64,000 nt of DNA from Trifolium pratense (lineage: Eukaryota; Streptophyta; Magnoliopsida; Fabales; Fabaceae), in contig NC_060060.1 of NCBI RefSeq assembly GCF_020283565.1, positions 61,985,257 to 62,049,256 on the forward strand, written 5' to 3'. This document shows positions 44,849-55,062 of this stretch, in pieces; positions within the stretch are counted from its first letter, which is position 1; every line of letters begins with the position of its first letter. The notes beneath the pieces are model-generated. The model was not told the DNA's origin. It worked only from the letters and a program-made list of their open reading frames with translations, and ran no database searches. The position numbers and the translations under genes are program-made.

Positions 44849-47191
44849 TGTAACGACCCAAATTTATTATTCACTATTTAAGTGTTTAATTATTTGGTGA
44901 TGTGGTTTTTAAGTAAGATAATAACTTTATGTTATTTATCGAGAGTTTTAGTTAACGCGCGAGTTAGTGAGAGTTAACGCGAGTTGGGCCAAGCTATTGG
45001 GCTTGAGGCCCAATGGGCCTTGCTTCATGGTGGGGGGCGCCCATATGGCCAAGGATGGGAGAGAAATATCATTTATTTTCTCTTTTGTTCATGAAGTAAA
45101 GAGAAGGAAGAGAAGAGGAGAGCTAGGGCAAGAGCTTGGAGGAGAGATTCGAGGAGCAATCTTCGTGAGTTCGTCGATCTAAGGTAAGAGAGTAGATTTC
45201 ATATTCGTGGGTGACTCGAGGAAGGGGAGAATGTCGATTTCTCCTCACCCGAACTTCCTCCACCCCATTTTCATTTTGGTTTGGGAGAGTTAATCTTCGA
45301 GAAAATGAAACCCAATGTTAATAACATGTTCAATATACTTCTACCATGTAGTGTGAGCGAAATCATGGGTTAAATAATGAGAATTTGTATGTTTTGAGTG
45401 ATTATATGTGTTCTTGAGCTTTTAGACTCATAAATGTTAAATCCTTGCTTTTTCGATGATAACGATGTAGATCGGGAAAACTAGCCGTCCTTTTATACTT
45501 AAACATGTTTGTTGCACTTGTATGTGAACTCATTTGGGATTTATAACATGAAAATGGGATTTTTGGGTGATTTTGAGTGGAAAATCGTATTCTGGAACTC
45601 AAGAACAGATGTTCTTCTGGTGTGGTTCGCTACCTGTTCGCTACAGCGAACGTGTTCGCTACCTGTTCGCTACAGCGAACGTGTTCGCCACCTGTTCGCT
45701 ACCTGCTCGCTAATTGGATTTTGGCTCTGTGTCTGTTCGCTACCTGTTCGCTACAGCGAACGTGTTCGCTACCTGTTCGCTACGTGTTCGCTACGTGTTC
45801 GCTACAGCGAACAGCTCTGTGACAGCAACTTTTTGATAGTTGTTTTAAGTGCAATTAGGCACTTGTAACATGGATTTAAGGTATCCTAACATGCAATTAA
45901 GTGTTTGTAACCATGATTGATTGCTTGTTGATGAATAATGAACATATTGTATGAGATTAATTGAGTAATCTTAGAGAATAAATATGATTGTGATGATCAT
46001 GAATATGTGTTAGGAATATGACTTAATCTTAAGCTTTTGTGATGATGTATGCAATTGGATTATGTATGTGTATCTTGTTTTGAAGATGATTATTGATGAT
46101 GTTTGTTTAAATGTCAAAGAAGTATATTAAGGTGTTAACCAACTTAATAAAGAAGGATATTAGAGTATGTTATTCTAATAAAGAAGGATATTAAGGTATA
46201 GTGTTATCTTAATAAAGAAGTAATGTTGGATAGTGTTCCACATTAGTAAATGAAGAGCTTAATGCTATTGATTGTGAGTGAATTCATGAAATACATACAT
46301 GCATTCATGAATATATGTGATATTGGATATTCCAATAAAGAAGGATATCGGATTATATTTATCCGATAAAGAAGGATATTAGAGGTGAGATACTCTAATA
46401 AAGAAGATGGTACCACATGCATTAGAGGTGTCTAGAGGACATAACATGAATGTGAAGCATTAGATTGCATTAGGGATTATGTGTGCATTTTATTATAAAT
46501 GATGTTTGACACATACTTGGTAAATGTTGATTGTTAATCCGTATGTGAGTAGCAGAGTCCGTCATGACTATAAAATGAACAACGCAGGGTCCGTCATGAC
46601 CATAATCTGAACAATGTAATTGTTGATGTTTTGGTATTGTCCGAGATGACGTAAAACTATATGTTTGGTATATAATTGTGGATGATTGATTATGTGATAA
46701 ATGAAGTAATATGCATGATATATGAATATGCATGAATGATGGTGAGGTATATGTATAATGTATGATTATGCATGTTTTATGAAGAAGTGTTTAAGTACCT
46801 TTTACTTACACTTGTATATTTTGAGTATGTTATCTAACTCTCTTTTATGTGTTATGTGCTGGACCGTTGGGGGTCCAGATTTACAGGTTTTGTGGTATTC
46901 GATGTTGAGTCGTCGGTGAAGCTCCGCTCTGATTGTGACACGGGAAAGGGTTTTATATTGTATATAAAGTCTATTGTCTAGGTTGTTTTGTATAATCAAT
47001 AAATACATTATTTGATTTCAAAGATTTGTATAAACACTATTTTTACTAATTAATTACATTAGTATTACTTTGATAGAGGAGTGTAATACTCGAACCTATA
47101 TTCAATAAATTAAATGTGACTTTCCGTTGCGTATTTTGAAAAAGATTTTACTAAAGGTAGAAATATATAAATAATGGGTTTGGGTGTTACA
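44849..47191 (+). repeat. 3' LTR of element C
   Basis: Matches 39005-41358 at an offset of 5844 bp apart from one 11-bp unit fewer near 45780 and rare substitutions (for example CGTTTTGG to CATTTTGG near 45271). The hairpin array is at about 46127-46425. Confidence 0.93.
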
Positions 47192-47616
47192 TATAGCCAT
47201 ACCACCGGGTCCTAGTCTCATCTTGGCGTTCTTCCACCACACGTTCGCTTCCTCACGCAACACATATGTCCCAAGGGTTGTCTTCCCTTCCTCGGAACAA
47301 TCCATTGCTTCAAAAATTATTTCAAGTTCCTCCAGCCACTTGTGAGCTCCATCCGGGTTTTAACCTCCGGTAAATGTTGGCGGTTTCTGCTTCATGAACC
47401 TTTCCAATCTCATCTCTACCTCTCTTCCAGGTTGATGATCTCTAACCACTATGTTGGTGAGTGCGGCCAAAGCCTCCGCAATCTGAGCATTCGTTCTTGC
47501 AGCAGCCATGATTCCTGAACGAATCACAACTAGACGTTAGAAAGTACTAACAGTGTTCCCTACACATGCTCATACGGGGAAAAGAAAAGTCTTAATTGGT
47601 TCACACGAACCGACCT

Positions 47617-47628
47617 GCTCTGATACCA
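47617..47628 (-). promoter_or_regulatory. Primer-binding site of element B
   Basis: The plus strand reads GCTCTGATACCA, four bases from the LTR edge, the same spacing as in A. Confidence 0.92.
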
Positions 47629-47632
47629 CTAT

Positions 47633-49831
47633 TGTAACACCCTAACCCATACTACCCTTAAAAACGTAATTTTAAAAACTTTTCAACAAGTGTAAAGGCA
47701 GAGTGCCACGCGGTAATTAAAACACAAGCATACACACAGAGCATCATGAAATTTAACATGAAAAGCAACAGCGGATTCCAATCAAACCAAGCATGCATAT
47801 ATATACATATATATATACATAAGCCATATTCATCCCTAAGGATGTCACTTATACAATAACTAGCATATCAAAAGGTAACACCGATATACGATGAAATCCA
47901 AGCGTAGTCCCCGACTCGATGTTACATTACCAGAGCATTTACTATTTACAAACTCTAGTCAAAAGCTAGTACTAAGAGGAGTAATCTATTCTAAGTCTCC
48001 TCACCAAAAAGTACTTCAACACCACGCTAAAACCGCAGTCTAAACGTCGGCACCGTCCTCAGCCTGAATATCTGAACCCCCAAAGGTCCAGCAAATAACA
48101 CAAAGCAGAGAGTTAGAAAACATAACCGCATATCATACGAGTATAAGAAAGGTCTTACACTTTCAAACTACATCATACATATTCTAACTCACGTCAAACA
48201 TCGCACCAAACAGTTATCAATTAATAAAGTTTAGCACAGTTCCACCAGATAATGTCACATACCATTTATCAAATATATGCGCATTTACCCTAATGTATCT
48301 AATGCCAATCATTCTATGTCATGCCATCCCTAGACACAACTAATGCATGTGGTACCAATTGCCTTTTACCCCTCATGGATAAGTTAAACAGTTTTACATC
48401 TTGCCGGATTGTTCGGAACTTACCAAACCTTCATATCCCTCATGGATAAGTTAAACAGTTTTATATCCTGCTGGATAGCAGCTCTAGATATTATGGATTC
48501 ATCTAATCCGATCCTCGGCTTCCTTATGGACTCAAAAATCCATTTAAATCTATTGGAACCCTAGTTTCCAATTCAACATATATATACATGAATGCATGTA
48601 TGTTTACACATATCATCAATATGATATTTCTCTAGCTCGAAGCTACTCATTATGAATGCGGGAACACAATCCTAACACATTCACTTAACATTACAATTTA
48701 ATGTCAAAACATCACATTGCTCACTTTAAGCTACAACTTATTGCATACACGTTTATCAATCATTTAACGATTAACAATAAGCATTAACAGCATCAACATG
48801 TATCAACAATCATGTAAGGATACTCTTAAACCATGTTACAAGTGCCTAGTTACACTTATGAACACTTATCAAAATTGCAGGTTCAGTACTGTTCGCTAAG
48901 CGAATCCGTAGCGAACAGGTAGCGAACTTATTCGCTAAGCGAAGCTTAGTTCGCTGTAGCGAACTACATCAGAGGATTACAGGTACATGGCGAACAGGTA
49001 GCGAGCTGGTGGCGAACTTATTCGCTGTAGCGAACTCCTGTTCGCTCAGCGAACTACACCAGAAAGAAAAATCTGTTCTTGAGTTATCTAAGGCGGTTTA
49101 ACATTGATTCAGCTCAAAAATTCATCCAAACATGTTATAAATTCATATAAACAGCCATTTCAAACATATATGGTATCAAGGAACATTAATCATCCCTTCC
49201 AAACATCCAAATACCTCTAATAATCAAAATCATGGCAATTTCTTGGGTTTTAAGTAACTTTTATAAACTTTCTCAACATGATCCAAACACATACATATTT
49301 ATCATGGAATCAAGCTAGTGATTAACACATACAAAGTGATGATGAAGAACATCACACTCACATACAAAAGCTTATCAAAAGTCTAAAAGAAATTGAGTGG
49401 GAGAGTTCGGGAACGGAGACATAGACAATCTCCCCCCTCCTTGTCACTCAAGAATCATGAATTCTAATCTCTTACCTTAAGCAAAGATGATGATCCAAGC
49501 CTCTCCTCTCCTCTCTTGCTCGTGAATCTCCTAGCCAAACCCTAGCTCTTGCTCTATCTTGCTTCTACTCACTCAAACTCAAAGAAATGAATTGTGATAC
49601 TATTCATATGTTTGACTTGCTACTTATACTATTTTCCATTTGTCATGAACCAAGCCCAAATGGCTTAGGCCCATGCCTCTCACGCCCATTTAAGCCCAGA
49701 ACAAGGTTCTCGCGTCTAATAACTTACGTTCGGCTAAATAATTATTCGTCGCTCACTAAAATAATATAAGCCAATTAATAAATAAAATAACATTTAATAA
49801 AATATACGAATACGAAAAATGGGTCGTTACA
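47633..49831 (-). repeat. Right LTR of element B (5' LTR in element sense)
   Basis: Same length as the left LTR at an offset of 14874 bp. Primer-binding site complement at 47617-47628. A candidate splice donor (minus strand CTTAAG|GTAAGAG) is at 49476/49475. Confidence 0.93.
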
Positions 49832-50510
49832 CATAGCATTTACAAGTTCTGCCAAGGTAAGTTTTGTCAGGTCCTTAGTATTTTCTAAGGAAGTGATAGT
49901 TGCTTCAAATCTCTCAGGGACAGTCACAAGTATTTTCTGAACTATTCTGGAATCAGAAAATTCAGAACCAAGCAATCTTACTTTATTAGCAATGCCAATA
50001 AGTTTATTTGCATACTCTTTAATTGTCTCAGACTCCTTCATTTTCTGCATCTCAAATTCTCTAATCAAATTCAGCGCTTGCATTCCCCTAATCCGTTCAT
50101 CTCCTTCATATTCATTCTTGAGGAAATTCCAGATTTCAAATGCGGATTTGATGGTCATGATTCTGGTGAAGATTTCTTCCGTGACAGCAGCAAACAAAGA
50201 CGCTCTTGCCTTTGACTTTCTTGTTTTCATTTCTTTGTGACTTCTTATCTGAGCCATTGTTGGATTGTTTGGCAATTGAAGAACTTCGTAGTCCTCCTCA
50301 ACAGCTTCCCAGAGGTCATTTGCCTCTAAATATGCCTCCATTCTTGCTGCCCATATATGATAGTTTGCACCATCAAACACAGGTAATGGTAAAGCTTTAA
50401 AAGATGTTTCAGAATCCATCTACTTGATGAATTGAAGAACCGTGTTTAGGCTTTTATGGTGGGTTTTACTCACTTCACTCACTTCACTCACAAGGCCCTT
50501 TAAGAAGAAA

Positions 50511-50523
50511 GCTCTAGATACCA
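50511..50523 (-). promoter_or_regulatory. Primer-binding site of copia element H
   Basis: The minus strand reads TGGTATCTAGAGC, a tRNA-Met-type site with one change from the common TGGTATCAGAGC, between the LTR and the gag leader. Confidence 0.8.
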
Positions 50524-50526
50524 ATT

Positions 50527-50769
50527 TGTTGGTAAATAACCATAACTCACAAAATATAGGAAGAGGAAAACTATTTTTTATTGAATGGAAATCTACTATT
50601 TAATACAAAGTTGTAACTGAAATAAATAACAAATACTGAGTAAAATACTCCTAAACTTCAGCCACTACTTTATTTGCTAATAAGTAGCTGGAAAAATAAA
50701 CAAACTCTCCTAAAGACTTGGTCAACAAATTCAGCTAGCAGTAACAACTGCTGATACACACGTTCAACA
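50527..50769 (-). repeat. LTR of copia element H
   Basis: 243 bp, with plus-strand ends TGTTGGTAAATA and CGTTCAACA (short inverted ends TGTTG/CAACA). A primer-binding site lies 3 bp away on the gag side. The TSD would be GTATG at 50770-50774 but its partner is not in the window. Short LTRs like this are usual for the Tork and Ale groups. Confidence 0.75.
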
Positions 50770-51559
50770 GTATGTACCAAAAACAACTCACATTTTCTTT
50801 GTTCATCTATATTTTTTATTTTTTATTTTTTTCTATCTTTTATATCATGTTTAACAAACATATTTTTGCTTCAACTTTCATTTACATGAATGATTCTACA
50901 GGATAAAAACAACTACTAACAATTGTGTTCGAAAAACAATTTGTTGCAGAAAATAATAAGAGCTGAGAAGATTTCAACACGATACGTTCTCCAAAAATAA
51001 ATAAAAGTCAAGCAGATGAATATCGATCTTCACTAATTTCTTTTTCATTAAACAAAAAACAACAGCACCACATACTTATTAAAAACACTGTTATTATTTT
51101 ATTTTTAACTAATCAATGCAATAATATATTTTTTTCTCTTCAGGATACATAAAGATACAAAGAAAGATGACGAGAAAACAAGAAACAAAGGTAAAAACAA
51201 CTACTTAGCACTTATTGATGCTCAATATTATTTTTTAGTTTTAAATTAAACTTGCTGTTCTGAAGAATAAAAACAACTATTAATAATTTTTTGGAAAAAA
51301 ATTTGTTGCAGAAGATCAAGAAGGCGAGCTTGGAAGATTTCAAAAAAAAGAAAACTTTGTTGTATTGTATTCAAAAGACAATAATTATCTTAATAAATAA
51401 ATAAATAAATAAATAAATAAATGAACAGATCTAGAAACAAATACAATAAAAGAGCCACAGGTTCAGTTTGTGACTTTCATTGTGGTGTTTGTTTTTTTTT
51501 TCTTTTCTCTTTCTATTATTTTAGTTTTGCAGATTTATGACCAAATATTGAGAAACACC
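50770..51559. other. AT-rich spacer between copia H and CACTA 2, no gene called
   Basis: No ORF of note. Three places read GGTAAAAACAACTACT / TAAAAACAACTA (50906, 51190, 51266), and two similar pieces beginning TTTGTTGCAGAA (50940, 51302) precede AAGATTTCAA. They look like diverged copies of one unit. An AAAT microsatellite lies at 51393-51422. Confidence 0.4.
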
Positions 51560-51698
51560 CACTAGTAAAAAAATGACATATTACTTAATGATTTTACATC
51601 CGTGGAACATATGTCAGATGTGAAAAGGAATATGGAGTAGTGTTTACATCGGGTTTCAATATCCACAGAAGTGAAAAATACATAGATAGAACGTTTTA

Positions 51699-53764
51699 TG
51701 TAACGACCCAATTTTCAAATTATTAATTTTAATGTGTTAAAATATTTTATTTAACGTGGCATTTTAATTAAGTTAATAACTTGAGTTATTTATCGAATAC
51801 TTTAGTTATTAAGCGAGTAGAGTGAGTTAGCGTGTTATTGGGCCAAGCCAATTGGGCTTGAGGCCCAATGGGCCTTGAGTGTGTGAGGTGGCGCCATATG
51901 GCCATGAGGGGGAGAAGAGAACATTTCATTTCTCATAGTTTTGGGTTCTTGAGAAAGTTGGAAAGCTTGGAAGCTAGGGAAAGAAGAGCTAGAGATTCAA
52001 GATCTTTTCATCGAGTTTTCTTCGAATCCAGGTATGAGAGTAGTTTCCTTAGTCGTGGGTGATCCGAGGAAGGGGAGAATGTCGATTTCTCCTCACCCGA
52101 ACTTCCTCCACCCCATTTTCGTTTTAGATTGGAATGGATTTTCTTGATGAAAATCGTTCCTAAGGTTCTTGATATGTTTAACATGCTTGTAACATGATTA
52201 ATGAACGGAAATCATGGTTAAAAACGAGTTTTCTAACAGATTAAACTCAAGAACTTTGTGTTCTTGAGAGTTTTGATGAAAAAGTGTCAATCTTTACTTT
52301 TTCGATGTTTATGACGTAGATCTGAGAAATGAACTGTCCTTTTGTGTTTATCTATGTTTGTTAAGCTTGAATACAAACTCTTTTGGGATTTATAACATGA
52401 AAAATGGGATTTTTGGGCGTTTTTGTGTAGAAAACGCAAGTTTTTCCGCCTCAGGCACAATAATTTCCGCCTGAAACGGCAGATCAGTGAGCAGCCAGCC
52501 TTTCAGATATTTTTCCGCCTCAAACGTAAATTTTTCCGCCTCAAACGTAAACTTCCGCCCCAAACGTAAATATTTCCGCCCCAGGCGGAAATACTGCAGA
52601 TTTCACCAATTTTTCATCTTCTATCTTCCTTTGCATGTATTTTCAATTAGTGTCTTATTCTTACATGATTGTTGATGCTTGTTGATGATTGTTGATGCTT
52701 GTTGATGCTTATAACGATTGTTAATCATGTATGAAGTAATAAATGAAGAATATTAAGGTTTAGTTAAATCTTAATAATGAAGTATGTTGGATAGTGTTCC
52801 ACATAATAAATGAAGAGCTTATGCTAATTATTTGTGAGTGAATTCATGAACACATATACATGCATTCATGAATTAAATAGGATATTGGATATTCCAATAA
52901 AGAAGTATATCGGATTATATTTATCCGATAAAGAAGGATATTAGAGGTGAGATACTCTAATAAAGAAGATGGTACCACATGCATTAGTAATGTCTAGGAT
53001 TGACATTCAAGAAGTTGAAGCATTAGAGTTGCATTAGGTTATATGTGTGCATTACTTGATAAGTGATATGTGACATATAATTTGGTTAAGTGTAATGAAT
53101 TGTAGATTGATTATTTGGTACTTGATTATACATGTTTAGAGCTTGTAATTGAGTAGTAAATGGTGATGCATGTTTATGAAATATGAATATGCTTGTTGTT
53201 GTTGATGGAGTGTTTAAGTACCTTTTTACTTACACTTATATTTTGATTTTGTGATCTAACTCTCATGCTTTGTGTTATGTGCTGGACTGTTGGGGGTTCA
53301 GATTCTCAGGTTGAGGATCCCGATCAGAGTTAGAGGGCTTGCTCGTGCTCGTGGTAGTGCGCTTTTTGGTGAGGAGTTAGCGTAGACTACTCCTTAGATA
53401 TATGTTATATATCTTTTTGATGGGTCGTATAGTATTGCTCTGATTAGGTTTTACCGTGTCGGGTTATTCGAATTGAATTGTATTAAGCCCGTGATGGCAT
53501 ATTTAACTTTGCTAATCCTACCTTTTGAGTTGTAAACATAATATCCTTTGTTGATATGGCCTAGAGCCTAGGGATATTGTGTGAACAATTATGATCATTG
53601 TATGATGTACATTATGATAATTATTCGCTTTTCAACTCCGCTGTGCTAGCATGATTTTAATTATGCCGTGGTTTGTAATTTTTAACATGTGACGCCTAGA
53701 TTCTTCTTAAGTGGTTTATTTATTTATATTTAATAAATTCTCGTTAAGGGGTTTGGGTGTTACA
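51699..53764 (+). mobile_element. Solo LTR D of a Tekay-related family in CACTA 2
   Basis: 2066 bp, TGTAACGACCC start, GGTGTTACA end, TSD TTTTA (51694-51698 and 53765-53769). It has no primer-binding site or coding region. It shares with C the splice donor (CCAG|GTATGAG at 52031/52032) and the hairpin array (52755-52990). Its short-repeat cluster (52443-52590) consists of TTTCCGCCTCAAACG units instead of TTCGCT units. Confidence 0.93.
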
Positions 53765-53769
53765 TTTTA

Positions 53770-54078
53770 CATCTGATCTTAATATTCCCAGATAAAAAAC
53801 TAAACGCGGTGGCAATCCTGTAATTACTTCGAAAATTCTCTAAAATACGTTTACATCTGACCCATAATATGCTCAGATATAAACAGTCTTAAAGTATTTT
53901 TTTTTTTGAATGGAAATTATTATAAGTTTGTCATAACAAAAAAATCACCTCATCTTCTCTCAGCCAGCACGCACGCGAAATCGAAACTGAACCCTAGCCT
54001 TCATCTTCTCTGTTTCAGCAATCGATGTTCCTTCGCTACCTCACTTGATCTATCGTTCACTCTCTCACTCGATTGAAC

Positions 54079-54121
<43 letters not shown>

Positions 54122-54695
54122 GTCACACTAGTTCTCTTTCGAACCCTAGCCTCCAATCCCTTTCACTGAATCACAAATTACAATCCCTAATTGAAGAATC
54201 AAGGCTTACTGAACCCAAATCGAAGCTCAGTGAAACGAATCAAAGCTCTCTCAGCTTGTTACAGAGTCATAATTGCACCGCCTCTTCTCTCGATCTAAAA
54301 CTGGTGAGTTCTGACGATTAAGGGTTTTTAGGTTTTAGCATGTGCTTATCTTTCATTTTAATCTTTGATTTTGATGATTAAGGGTTTAATCCTGTGTAAT
54401 TTTTTTGTAATCTCTTCTACTTTTGCGTTTAGTGTTGTTAAAATTTGATATTGATGTGACCTGGAAAATCTGAGATTCTAGTACTTTCAATACCTTCAGA
54501 CAATAAATCTGACATTTAACAAAAAATTGCTTCTGTCAAAACTTTTAAATTCGTTGTAGATAATAAGATAAAAAAATAGTATTATGTAACCACTAACCAT
54601 TACATAGATGTTCAATATTTGTGCATCTTGTAGGCTATAAAGGTGGAAAATATGATAAAGCTAAATGATGAATCTGATTACAAAAGCTTATCAAG
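53770..54695 (+). other. CACTA 2 subterminal end and captured 5'-leader-like DNA with a TC microsatellite
   Basis: 53770-53895 repeats the ACATCTGA motif. From about 53945 the sequence turns CT-rich and resembles a plant 5' leader (GAACCCTAGCC, a (TC)n run at 54083-54119). An 82-codon ORF (54073-54321) is mostly Ser/Leu from the microsatellite and I do not call it a gene. It ends near CTGGTGAGTT (54300), a possible splice donor. Confidence 0.4.
54083..54119 (+). repeat. (TC)n microsatellite
   Basis: About 18 TC units in the leader-like DNA of CACTA 2. Confidence 0.95.
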
Positions 54696-55062
54696 AACTG
54701 TATGGTTAATGGTTATAATCAATATGAGAGGTATAACGAGGCACTTGGTCTCTTTTTTGATATGTTGGCTGATGGATTTTGTCCTGACAAGGCTACTTTT
54801 CTGAGTGTGTTGAGTGTTTGTGCCCATTAGTATGCTTTGGCATTGGGAGAAACGGTTCATGCTTATCTATTGAAAAGCAACATTGCAACTGATATTGCCC
54901 TGGCAACTGCTCTTTTGGACATGTATGCCAAGAATGGTGAGCTAGGAAGTGCCCAAAAGATTTTTAATAATAGTTTGGAAAAGAAAGATAATGCAAGAGG
55001 ATAGTTCTCTAGTCCCTGATCATATTACTTATGTTGGAGTTTTATTTGCATGTAGTCATTCA
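54696..55062 (+). pseudogene. Captured pentatricopeptide-repeat (PPR) gene fragment
   Basis: Frame from 54696 reads NCMVNGYNQYERYNEALGLF, then PDKATFLSVLSVCAH, and after a TAG at 54828-54830 YLLKSNIATDI and LLDMYAKNGELGSAQKIF. These are PPR motifs of the PLS type found in organelle RNA-editing factors. A second piece in another frame (54997-55062) reads VPDHITYVGVLFACSH, normally found farther along such a protein, so a segment between them is missing. The fragment lacks both ends and lies entirely between the CACTA 2 termini, so it is best explained as host DNA captured by the transposon. Not functional. Confidence 0.85.

Larger units (their letters stand above)
39005..47191 (+). mobile_element. 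Element C: non-autonomous Tekay-related element inside element B
   Basis: LTRs at 39005-41358 (2354 bp) and 44849-47191 (2343 bp), TSD TATAG (39000-39004 and 47192-47196). The LTRs differ mainly by one 11-bp unit in the TTCGCTACCTG repeat and a few bases, so the insertion is young. The 3.5-kb interior has a primer-binding site (41361-41372), a gag-like start and a polypurine tract (about 44831-44848), but no open pol. It must rely on another element's enzymes. Confidence 0.93.
34953..47509 (-). pseudogene. gag-pol: Tekay element B gag-pol, interrupted by element C and one stop in gag
   Basis: The gag ATG is at 47509 (minus). The first 106 codons run to 47192, where C interrupts; the rest is one uninterrupted frame from 39004 to a stop at 34953-34955 (about 1350 codons). 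Motifs: three CCHC knuckles, [29 protein letters not shown] (broken in A but intact here), [15 protein letters not shown], integrase HHCC and core ([24 protein letters not shown]) and the chromodomain-like end ([11 protein letters not shown]). The only point defect I see is a TAA at 47360-47362 replacing a Tyr codon of gag. The reverse transcriptase, RNase H and integrase look intact, so a sister copy without C may be active. Confidence 0.94.
32759..49831 (-). mobile_element. Element B: Ty3/gypsy Tekay-type chromovirus, minus strand, split by element C
   Basis: LTRs of 2199 bp each (32759-34957 and 47633-49831), TSD CATAG (32754-32758 and 49832-49836). Comparing the LTRs by eye I saw one difference (ATCAG/ACCAG near 33370 and 48244). 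Without C (39005-47191 plus one duplication) the element is about 8.9 kb. It is the same family as A; pol is nearly the same protein, but the LTR centre differs. Confidence 0.95.
30637..50419 (-). pseudogene. gag-pol: Copia element H gag-pol, split by a solo LTR and Tekay B and truncated by CACTA 1
   Basis: The minus-strand ATG at 50419 opens a copia Gag (ANYHIWAARMEAYLEANDLW, then ARASLFAAV and FEIWNFLKNEYEGDERI) up to the Tekay B insertion at 49831. The next dozen or so residues (AQEQRRMIRAEG) lie at 32721-32757, and Gag resumes after the solo LTR at 31583 with VEGALQAKL. A frame change near 31430 precedes two CCHC zinc knuckles (CKHCGKSGHPPFRC, CARCNKLGHHERIC). The protease motif LVDSGCTSHMTHD lies near 31200 and the integrase HHCC region (IWHKRLGH...CKVCQYGK) near 30850-30700. 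It ends at LIHT, just where the integrase core should begin. Broken at least four times; not functional. Confidence 0.88.
30637..50769 (-). mobile_element. Ty1/copia element H, minus strand, the outer host of the left nest
   Basis: The right end has an LTR of 243 bp (50527-50769), a primer-binding site (50511-50523) and the gag start (50419). Gag continues across two insertions (TSDs CATAG and CCTTC). Zinc knuckles, protease and the pre-integrase region run down to about 30637, where CACTA 1 interrupts the integrase. The rest of pol and the other LTR would lie left of the CACTA/Sirevirus nest, outside the window. Confidence 0.82.

Noticed and set aside
54073..54321. 82-codon ORF starting in the TC microsatellite
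   Set aside because: The Ser/Leu run is the microsatellite itself and the rest has no motif; it is treated as leader-like captured DNA.
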